A DNA stretch of 6,304 nt from NCBI GenBank assembly GCA_014377905.1, contig JACMOQ010000514.1, positions 1 to 6,304 on the forward strand, written 5' to 3'. The stretch is from Acetobacteraceae bacterium (GTDB lineage: Bacteria > Pseudomonadota > Alphaproteobacteria > Acetobacterales > Acetobacteraceae). Both the position numbers and the translations under genes were made by a program. Below, in pieces: positions 1 to 5,503 of the stretch. Each line of letters starts with the position of its first letter. The first letter of the stretch is position 1. The notes beneath the pieces are model-generated. The model did no database searches. It worked only from the letters and a program-made list of their open reading frames with translations, and was not told where the DNA came from.

Positions 1-560
1 CCGGCTTCGGTGGTGGCAACCAGCGCCGCAAGCTGGGCTGCCAGATCGGGATGCACCGCAGCGGTTGCCAGCAGGTAGGGCTCCAGCCGAATGGCGCGAA
101 AAATCTCATCAGTGGGAAAATCGGCGGCAGCATCGGTTGTCGCGGCATGGATCAGCACCAGACGGGCGGCAACCTGGGCTGCAAATGCCGGGTCAGCAAG
201 CCCATCGCGCAGCGCTGATTTCCATAATCGGTAGCGGTCCGGCGGCAGGAAGCGCATCGCCAGCACGCCATCGATCTGCCCGAGCAACCCCGGCGTTGCG
301 CCTGGCACCGCGGCCTCCGCCCGCCGCATCCACCCGGCCTCATACTGGTTGCGGATCACCGGCGCTTCCCACAAAGCCGCCACTTTCAGCCGCGACAACG
401 CCCGCTTGGCGCAAATCGGACCGGATGGCAGATCAATGCGCCAGATGTCGGACGACACCCCGCCGGCGAGCGCTTCCCCGGTCGCGCTGTCGCCCAGCGC
501 CAGCAACCCGAGGTGGCGCAGGGCATCCAGTATTTCTAGTGGTGGCAAATTTCGTCCCAT
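1..560 (-). CDS. APH/choline-kinase-family phosphotransferase, N-terminal part (cut by left edge)
   Basis: Reading the minus strand from the ATG at 560-558 gives 186 uninterrupted codons to the left edge; the gene continues outside. The start is supported by AGGA seven bases upstream of the ATG. The product begins MGRNLPPLEILDALRHLG and shows the N-lobe of an APH-type small-molecule kinase: a glycine/serine nucleotide-binding turn GGVSSDIWRIDL (residues 33-44), a following strand with the likely ATP-anchoring lysine K52 in ICAKRAL, and an ERNxYE-like helix (about 68-80). The later segment FRAIRLEPYLLATAAVHPDLA (about 154-174, shown in part) resembles cytosolic phosphotransferases of Proteobacteria. 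The catalytic HGD and DxD motifs would lie beyond the edge and cannot be checked. The substrate is unknown: the family includes kinases of aminoglycosides, choline, methylthioribose and homoserine, and metabolic context makes a resistance role unlikely. It is divergent from the GMC oxidoreductase gene. Confidence 0.82.
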   Translation of the reverse strand, partial: MGRNLPPLEILDALRHLGLLALGDSATGEALAGGVSSDIWRIDLPSGPICAKRALSRLKVAALWEAPVIRNQYEAGWMRRAEAAVPGATPGLLGQIDGVLAMRFLPPDRYRLWKSALRDGLADPAFAAQVAARLVLIHAATTDAAADFPTDEIFRAIRLEPYLLATAAVHPDLAAQLAALVATTEA

Positions 561-621
561 CGCGGCATCCTGTCGTCTGGACCACGCCACCGCAAGCCGG
601 GGCGCCGCGGGAGGATCGCAG
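561..621. promoter_or_regulatory. Divergent intergenic region between kinase and GMC oxidoreductase
   Basis: These 61 bases separate two head-to-head genes and must hold at least part of both promoters and leaders. The right end carries the GMC ribosome-binding site, and the left end carries the kinase AGGA on the minus strand. I see no convincing -35/-10 pair and no clear palindromic operator; the stretch is very GC-rich. Promoters may extend into the coding starts. Confidence 0.4.
609..615 (+). promoter_or_regulatory. Ribosome-binding site that fixes the GMC start
   Basis: GGGAGGA lies six bases before the ATG at 622. The same frame is open upstream to 349, but that part encodes low-complexity, non-family sequence antisense to the kinase. 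This site and the FAD motif just after 622 show that 622 is the true start. Confidence 0.75.
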
Positions 622-2238
622 ATGGACACAATTGAGGCCGACTACGTCATCGTTGGGGCGGGATCAGCAGGCTGCGTGTTGGCAGCCCGCCTGAGCGAGG
701 ACCCTAATTGCCGGGTAGTGGTGTTGGAAGCTGGCGGACCCGACCGCAACATCTGGATCCACATCCCGATCGGCTATGGCAAGACCATCGTCAATCCCGC
801 CGTCAACTGGATGTATCAGACCGAGCCGGAGGCTGGAGTCAACAACCGTTCCGTGTTCTGGCCGCGCGGCAAGGTGTTGGGCGGATCGTCGTCGATCAAC
901 GGGTTGTTATATGTGCGCGGCCAGGCCGAGGATTATGACCATTGGCGCCAACTCGGCAACACTGGCTGGTCCTATGACGACGTGCTGCCCTATTTCAAGC
1001 GGTCCGAAGGCCGGGTCGGCAGCGATCCGGACGGGCTGCATGGCCATGACGGCGCGTTGACGGTCACCGATTTCACCGATCCCAACCCGTTGGCCCAAGC
1101 CTATGTCGAAGCAGCCCAACTCGCCGGCATCCCGTTCAACCCGGACTATAACGGCCGCTACCAGGATGGGGTGTGCTGGTATCAGACCACCATCCGCAAC
1201 GGCCGGCGCTGTTCGGCGGCGCGCGCCTTCCTGCATCCGGCGATGAAGCGAAAAAATTTGCGGGTGATCACCAACGCCCAGGCCGAGCGGGTGCTGCTCG
1301 CCGGCCGACGTGCGGTGGGCGTTGCGTTTCGCCATAAGGGCGAAAGCGTGACCGTGCGCGCCGCGAGGGAAGTCATCTTGTGTGGTGGCGCGATCAATTC
1401 CCCACAATTGCTGATGCTGTCGGGCATTGGCCCTGCCGCGCATTTGGCCGATTGCGGGATCGAGGTTGCGCATGATCTGCCCGGCGTTGGGCAGAATTTA
1501 CAGGATCATTTCAATATCCGCATGGTTTACAAGGCGACCCAGCCGCTGACCATCAACGACATCATGATGTCGCCGCGCCGGATGGCGATGATGGGGCTGC
1601 AATATCTGCTGACCCGATCCGGCCCGTTGACCGCGAGCGCCGGGCAGGTCGGGATTTTCACCCGCACCCGCCCAGAACTCGCAACGCCTGACGTGCAATT
1701 CCATTTCATTGGGTTTTCCGCCGATCGTCCGGCGGAAGGGCTGCACAAATTCTCCGGCTTCACCCAGCATGTCTGCCAGTTGCGCCCGGAAAGCCGAGGC
1801 ACCATCACCCTTAAATCATCCGATCAGCTGGCCGCGCCTGCGATCCACGCCAATTATCTGGCGACTGAGCTTGATCGCGCCACCATGCTCGCCGGACTGC
1901 AACTCGGGCGTCGGATTGCCGAACAGGCGCCGATGGCGGCGATGATCGAGAGCGAATATCTGCCGGGCGCGCATGTTCAGTCTGACGCGGACATGATGAA
2001 TTACATCCGCGGATATGGTGCCACGGTCTATCATCCGGTCGGCACTGCCAAGATGGGGCAGGACCGGATGGCGGTGGTCGATGACCAGTTGCGCCTGCAC
2101 GGTATTGGCGGCCTACGGGTTGCCGATGCGTCGGTGATGCCGACCTTGGTTTCTGGCAACACCAACGCCGCCTGCATCATGATTGGCGAAAAATGCGCCG
2201 ATCTGATTCGCGGCCAAACCCTGGCGAGGGCGGCATGA
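622..2238 (+). CDS. GMC family FAD-dependent oxidoreductase (alcohol/choline dehydrogenase-like)
   Basis: This complete 538-residue protein is of normal length for the glucose-methanol-choline family. It has the N-terminal Rossmann motif VGAGSAG (residues 11-17) and E36 at the end of the second strand for the FAD ribose. GMC signature 1 lies around PRGKVLGGSSSINGLLYVRG (81-100), and signature 2 is GAINSPQLLMLSGIG (256-270). The C-terminal GMC domain runs from about 388 to 530. Its catalytic pair is H471 in VYHPVGTAKMG and probably N515 in SGNTNAA. The family oxidises primary or secondary alcohols, polyols or choline, passing electrons from FAD to oxygen or a quinone/cytochrome. There is no signal peptide, so it is probably cytoplasmic or membrane-associated. 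The substrate cannot be read from sequence. It resembles the broad AlkJ/BetA-like branch, but no betB or betI neighbour supports calling it betA. Its stop overlaps the start of the downstream dehydratase, indicating an operon. Confidence 0.95.
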   Translation: MDTIEADYVIVGAGSAGCVLAARLSEDPNCRVVVLEAGGPDRNIWIHIPIGYGKTIVNPAVNWMYQTEPEAGVNNRSVFWPRGKVLGGSSSINGLLYVRGQAEDYDHWRQLGNTGWSYDDVLPYFKRSEGRVGSDPDGLHGHDGALTVTDFTDPNPLAQAYVEAAQLAGIPFNPDYNGRYQDGVCWYQTTIRNGRRCSAARAFLHPAMKRKNLRVITNAQAERVLLAGRRAVGVAFRHKGESVTVRAAREVILCGGAINSPQLLMLSGIGPAAHLADCGIEVAHDLPGVGQNLQDHFNIRMVYKATQPLTINDIMMSPRRMAMMGLQYLLTRSGPLTASAGQVGIFTRTRPELATPDVQFHFIGFSADRPAEGLHKFSGFTQHVCQLRPESRGTITLKSSDQLAAPAIHANYLATELDRATMLAGLQLGRRIAEQAPMAAMIESEYLPGAHVQSDADMMNYIRGYGATVYHPVGTAKMGQDRMAVVDDQLRLHGIGGLRVADASVMPTLVSGNTNAACIMIGEKCADLIRGQTLARAA

Positions 2239-3497
2239 TACTCGACGGCAAAACCAAAGGTATTCCGGGCGGCGTCGCGCCGTTCCCAATTGGCGAGATC
2301 GCAGCCAAGGCCTGGAACCTGCTGGCCGAGGATCTGGTGTTGCCAGTCGCGATCCTGCGCGACAGCGCGATCAGCCACAACAGCGCCTGGATGCGTGATT
2401 TCGTCGCCCGCAGTGGCGCGGTGATCGCCCCTCACGGCAAGACCAGCATGGCGCCGGATTTGTTTGCCCAGCAGATCGAGGACGGCGCCTGGGCGATTAC
2501 CCTTGCCACCGCCCAGCAAATCCGGGTGGCCCGCGAATTCGGATTTTCCCGCATCATTCTGGCAAACCAGTTGGTTGGAAAGCAGGCCATTGCCTACGTG
2601 CTCGATGAACTCAAGCGCGATCCGGACTTGGATTTCTACTGCATTGCCGACAATGTGGACAACATCGCGACCCTTGCCGCCGCCGCGCGCGCGGCTGATA
2701 TTGGCCGGCCATTGCAAATCCTGCTCGAAGGCGGCTGGCTCGGCGGGCGCACTGGGGTACGCGATATCGCCACCGGCCTCGCCGTCGCCCGCGCCATCAA
2801 AGCTTGCGAACCATACCTGGTGCTGCGCGGCGTGGAAGGGTTCGAAGGTCTGACCAACGGCACCCGTGCCGAGGGCGAGGCGCAGGTGCGCGGCTTCCTC
2901 GATATGCTGGTGGCACTCGCCCAAGCCTGTGAAAAAGAGGCCTTGTTCGCCCCCGGAGAAGTTATTCTAACGGCTGGTGGCTCAGCGTTTTTCGACATGG
3001 TGCTGGCGTGTTTCCACCATGCCGGCCTTGCCAGTCCAACCCGGGTTATCACCCGCAGCGGCTGCTATCTCAGCCATGACGGGGCGATGTATCGTCGTTT
3101 CTTTGCCGATATCGTCGATCGCGCGCCAGGGGCTGCGGCCGGTGGCGGTTTGCGTCCGGCATTGGAAGTCTGGGCCTATGTCCAGTCGCGCCCTGAACCT
3201 GGGAAAGTGCTGTTGACCATGGGCAAACGCGATATCGGGGCTGACGAAATGCCCAACCCAGTGCTGTGGTATCGTCCAGGCAGTGCTGTTCCGGTGGCAG
3301 TGCCGGCAGCCCACAAGGTGGTCAGCTTCAACGATCAGCATTGCCACATGCTGGTGCCAGAAAATTCACCCTTGCGGGTTGGTGATATGGTCAGCTTCGA
3401 TGTGTCGCACCCGTGCCTGACTTTCGACAAATGGCGGGTGCTGTATCGGATCGACGATGATTATAATGTTACATCAGCGATCGAAACGTATTTTTAG
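2235..3497 (+). CDS. DSD1-type PLP-dependent D-amino-acid dehydratase/deaminase (fold type III)
   Basis: This 420-residue protein starts at the ATG of an ATGA overlap with the GMC stop, with GAGGG four bases upstream. The frame is open further left, but that part overlaps GMC coding and adds nothing conserved. The N-terminal half is an alanine-racemase-like TIM barrel. The predicted Schiff-base lysine is K69 in IAPHGKTSMAP, and a phosphate-contacting region lies around LEGGWLGGRTGV. The C-terminal half is the D-serine-dehydratase-like beta domain with FNDQHCHM (365-372) and SHPCLTFDKW (391-400). In characterised D-serine dehydratases an H-x-C pair binds zinc, while D-threonine aldolases use H-x-D. 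The H392-P-C394 pair here therefore favours dehydratase/deaminase chemistry: a beta-hydroxy D-amino acid to a 2-oxo acid plus ammonia. The exact substrate (D-serine, D-threonine, a 3-hydroxyaspartate or other) is not known. It ends tail to tail with the RepA-like gene. Confidence 0.88.
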   Translation: MILDGKTKGIPGGVAPFPIGEIAAKAWNLLAEDLVLPVAILRDSAISHNSAWMRDFVARSGAVIAPHGKTSMAPDLFAQQIEDGAWAITLATAQQIRVAREFGFSRIILANQLVGKQAIAYVLDELKRDPDLDFYCIADNVDNIATLAAAARAADIGRPLQILLEGGWLGGRTGVRDIATGLAVARAIKACEPYLVLRGVEGFEGLTNGTRAEGEAQVRGFLDMLVALAQACEKEALFAPGEVILTAGGSAFFDMVLACFHHAGLASPTRVITRSGCYLSHDGAMYRRFFADIVDRAPGAAAGGGLRPALEVWAYVQSRPEPGKVLLTMGKRDIGADEMPNPVLWYRPGSAVPVAVPAAHKVVSFNDQHCHMLVPENSPLRVGDMVSFDVSHPCLTFDKWRVLYRIDDDYNVTSAIETYF

Positions 3498-3523
3498 CGC
3501 CAGCCTGGCGCCGGAACTTTTTT
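3494..3523 (+). terminator. Possible terminator at the convergent gene junction
   Basis: A six-base-pair GC stem, GCGCCA (3497-3502) with TGGCGC (3506-3511) and a three-base loop, lies right after the dehydratase stop. A six-T run follows at 3518-3523, but six bases separate stem and T run, so this is an imperfect intrinsic terminator for the plus-strand operon. On the minus strand no U run follows the hairpin. The structure lies inside the last codons of the RepA-like gene. Confidence 0.35.
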
Positions 3524-4810
3524 CACCCGCGCATTGATCTCGTCAATCGCGGTCACTTCGCCGTCCCACACATCGTCAATCAGATCGCGATTGGCCATCG
3601 CCCAGGCGGAAACCCGTTCGAATTCGCGCTGATACAAGCCACCGCTGATCTGGATCACCATCGGTTCGAGCGCCAGTTGGGTGACGTTGTCCGAGTCGTA
3701 GCGGAACCCCGGCGTTACTTCGATGATCGGATCGTCCTGGCCGTTGCTCTGGTTCAGCCAGATCACCTGGGTCAGGCCGGTGAGGTTGGCTTTAAGGCCG
3801 ATTGAGCCGCGCGGGCCACGCAACGGCGCGTCGGGATTTTGCTGGGCCATTACCGGTGCCGGACGTTCGGCGACCGGCGCGGGGCGTGCTGTGGGAACCG
3901 GGGCAGGCGGGGCTGCCGTTACGGCCGGGGCTGCCGGCGCCGGGGCGGGCGGACGCGGCTTGAGCACCATTTCCTCGGTCGCGCGGATATCGGCCCGGGG
4001 GGCGGGCGGTGCCGGGCGCACGCGTGGCACAGATTGGCGCACCTGGACGCCGGATTCGCCCACCACTAATGACAGGTCCGGACATTGCACCGACACCAGC
4101 CGCAGCGCGTCTTCGAATTCGGGGCGGAAATCGGCTTCCGACTGTCCGGTTTTGCCGAACGCGCCGACCAGGCTTTCCCAGTCGGTCATCGGTGCGGGCA
4201 CGTCGGCGCCAGCGCGCTTGCCGGCCGCCAGCATATGGGTCACCCAGCAATAGGCATCGAGCGCGATCGGCGTGGAATCGAGGCTGCCAACGACAGCGCG
4301 ATCGAGCAGCACCTTGTTTTCCCCGAGGCTCGCCAGGAAACGCGCGCCCAACCGCACCGAGCCGCGCCATTCAGCGGCAGCGCGCGGACGGCCGCGGGCA
4401 TCGAACAGGCTGAGCGGGGCACCACTGCCGAAGCCGATGGCGAGCTTGCCGGTGATCAGGTGATCGTAATTTAGCGCCAGATCGGCAAGTTCATTGCCTT
4501 CGGCACCAAGCAATTCGCCCAAAGCGGGCAGATCGCTGCAAAGATCGACGGCCACGCTATCGGCACGCAAAGCAGTATCGCAGATCAGCATCAGCAGGCG
4601 CCGCAGCCAGCGCCCGGCCGGCAGCGTCGCGTCTGGGGCTGGTGTCATCAGCACCTCGGCCTCGCCCACCACACGGCGGAATGGCTCAGCCTGGGCTGCG
4701 ATCGGCAGGCCAACCAGACAAAGTGCGGCGTGGGTGTATATTCCGTCGTCGATGGGCGCGGCGGATGCGTCGGCCGTCACCGCCGGACGCGGTTCGGAAA
4801 TGGTGTTCAT
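3494..4810 (-). CDS. RepA-like plasmid replication initiator homologue with Pro/Ala linker and extra C-terminal module
   Basis: This 438-residue protein has three parts. Residues about 1-25 look disordered. Residues about 30-262 resemble the RepA family of broad plasmid initiators. LPAGRWLRRLLMLICDTALR (63-82) and the following DLCSDLPALGELLG match the family pattern of a small-residue turn, RLLL helix, TxAxR and a SLxEFLxxLG helix. IALDAYCWVTHML (182-194) followed by a W, an FG (218-219) and a short YP/CP-like hinge match the second winged-helix half. Residues about 263-330 are Pro/Ala/Arg-rich. Residues about 334-438 form a compact module with VIWLNQSNG, an IIEVTPGFRYD stretch and QISGGLYQREFERV, which I do not recognise from ordinary RepA. 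No SD is strong: AGG lies 12 bases before the ATG, so the start is the least certain part. If active it would bind a plasmid origin; it may instead be a domesticated chromosomal derivative. The assignment comes from remembered family patterns, not a search. Confidence 0.6.
   Translation of the reverse strand: MNTISEPRPAVTADASAAPIDDGIYTHAALCLVGLPIAAQAEPFRRVVGEAEVLMTPAPDATLPAGRWLRRLLMLICDTALRADSVAVDLCSDLPALGELLGAEGNELADLALNYDHLITGKLAIGFGSGAPLSLFDARGRPRAAAEWRGSVRLGARFLASLGENKVLLDRAVVGSLDSTPIALDAYCWVTHMLAAGKRAGADVPAPMTDWESLVGAFGKTGQSEADFRPEFEDALRLVSVQCPDLSLVVGESGVQVRQSVPRVRPAPPAPRADIRATEEMVLKPRPPAPAPAAPAVTAAPPAPVPTARPAPVAERPAPVMAQQNPDAPLRGPRGSIGLKANLTGLTQVIWLNQSNGQDDPIIEVTPGFRYDSDNVTQLALEPMVIQISGGLYQREFERVSAWAMANRDLIDDVWDGEVTAIDEINARVKKVPAPGWR
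3821..4024. repeat. Low-complexity GC-rich tract encoding the Pro/Ala linker
   Basis: This stretch encodes residues about 263-330 of the RepA-like protein, dominated by Pro, Ala, Arg and Val. Within it the 11-mer CGGGGCTGCCG occurs exactly at 3908-3918 and again at 3926-3936, an 18-base period that keeps frame and repeats an Ala/Pro unit. The tract probably changes length by replication slippage between strains. It encodes a flexible spacer rather than a folded domain. Confidence 0.65.
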
Positions 4811-4976
4811 TGGGTATAAGGACCTGCGCAGACTGAAGGGTGCAAGCGGGCGAAATGGGCGAAGGGAGTCGGGCGCCCGCTAGGCACGCAGTGGATAGCT
4901 GGATTGTGGTTTGGCAGCAAGCCCGGAAAAAGTGACGCAAAGTTTTCTATAATCCAAAACGAAGAATCAAAAAAAT
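4811..4976. promoter_or_regulatory. Leader and AT-rich upstream region of the RepA-like gene
   Basis: This 166-base non-coding gap lies between the GNAT stop and the RepA-like start. Its right third (about 4928-4976) is strikingly AT-rich against the GC-rich surroundings. On the minus strand it contains TATAGA (4951-4946), which could be a -10 box, with only a T-run at -35 spacing. A short inverted repeat, GTTTT/AAAAC (4942-4946 and 4956-4960), frames that box. A perfect 10-base palindrome CGGGCGCCCG sits at 4870-4879. I see no iterons and no good DnaA box. It may be a promoter with a long leader of about 130 bases, or a melting region if this is an origin. Confidence 0.35.
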
Positions 4977-5429
4977 TCATGACTCTGTTGCGGCTGGCGT
5001 GGGCTTGCTGAAAAACACCCGCGTCAGCCCTGACGACACGCCTCGCCCGGTCTCCTGCCAGCCGAGCTTTGTATAAAGTGCAATGTTTTCCACCATGATT
5101 TGGTGGGTATAAAGCCGCAATTCGGCAAATCCGCGCAGCCGGGCTTGGTCGTCAGCGAAATCCATCAGGATGCGGCCGAGTCCGGTGCCCTGGGCGTCCG
5201 GATCGACGGCAATATTGTCGAGCAGCAGATGGTCTGATCCGTCAATTAGCACGATCAGCCCGGCGATCGGATCGCCGGTGACAAACATCTGGTGGGCTGC
5301 AATCCGCGCGGCGTAATCGTCCAACATTGGCCCGGGCGGCGCGCCGATGCGGGCGAAATACTTGGTGTAAGCCCGGCGAACGATGGTCTCGACAGCGCGC
5401 AGGTCAGCAGCATTGGCTTGGCGGATCAT
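4977..5429 (-). CDS. GNAT family N-acetyltransferase
   Basis: This complete 150-residue single-domain acetyltransferase starts MIRQANAADLRAVETIVRRAY, a typical GNAT first strand and helix. The acetyl-CoA pyrophosphate loop is QGTGLG (80-85), directly after the core strand LLLDNIAVDPDA. The C-terminal GNAT element is ENIALYTKLGW (114-124), with N115 and Y119 in the usual CoA/catalytic places. An AGGA seven bases before the ATG supports the start. The enzyme transfers an acetyl group from acetyl-CoA to an amine on a small molecule, peptide or protein; the acceptor cannot be deduced. It lies upstream of, and in the same direction as, the RepA-like gene. The 166-base gap argues against tight coupling, although read-through is possible because no clear terminator follows. 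It is divergent from the lactonase gene. Confidence 0.9.
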   Translation of the reverse strand: MIRQANAADLRAVETIVRRAYTKYFARIGAPPGPMLDDYAARIAAHQMFVTGDPIAGLIVLIDGSDHLLLDNIAVDPDAQGTGLGRILMDFADDQARLRGFAELRLYTHQIMVENIALYTKLGWQETGRGVSSGLTRVFFSKPTPAATES

Positions 5430-5471
5430 TTCCTAATCCTGCCCCCTTTCGCCCGCCGCTTCAATCGGCCA

Positions 5472-5503
5472 CGATGGTTGAAACGCTCAGGAGGAGACCA
5501 TCG
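5472..5503 (+). promoter_or_regulatory. Inverted repeat enclosing the ribosome-binding site of the lactonase gene
   Basis: CGATGGT (5472-5478) and ACCATCG (5497-5503) are exact reverse complements separated by 18 bases, and the second arm ends immediately before the ATG at 5504. The loop contains the strong ribosome-binding site AGGAGGA (5489-5495, eight bases from the start). In RNA this could form a seven-pair hairpin beside the start codon; in DNA it could be a small operator between the two divergent genes. A seven-base match can also arise by chance. Confidence 0.3.

Noticed and set aside
349..621. A longer N-terminus for the GMC oxidoreductase
   Set aside because: The extra 91 residues are not GMC-like, overlap the kinase gene antisense, and the ribosome-binding site and FAD motif place the start at 622.
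65..694. A 209-codon plus-strand frame at the left end
   Set aside because: Its product is Arg/Pro/Ala-rich low complexity. It runs antisense to the kinase N-lobe and into the GMC start in another frame.
2031..2924. A 297-codon minus-strand open frame antisense to the GMC/dehydratase junction
   Set aside because: It overlaps two genes with clear family motifs and its translation shows no recognisable domain. Long antisense frames are common in GC-rich DNA.
3723..4253. A plus-strand frame with Gly/Ala-rich translation
   Set aside because: It is the antisense of the Pro/Ala linker of the RepA-like gene and shows no independent motif or ribosome-binding site.
4890..4905. A DnaA-box-like sequence (CTATCCACT on the minus strand)
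   Set aside because: It differs from TTATNCACA at the first and last positions and stands alone; one such near-match is expected by chance.
4960..4976. A terminator for the GNAT gene in the A/T run
   Set aside because: Only about four weak A/T-rich pairs can form, with no GC stem. The T run on the minus strand has no hairpin before it.
4811..4976. Iterons of a plasmid origin
   Set aside because: I looked for tandem repeats of 15-25 bases and found only a loose GGGCGAA pair near 4850-4865, too short and too few.
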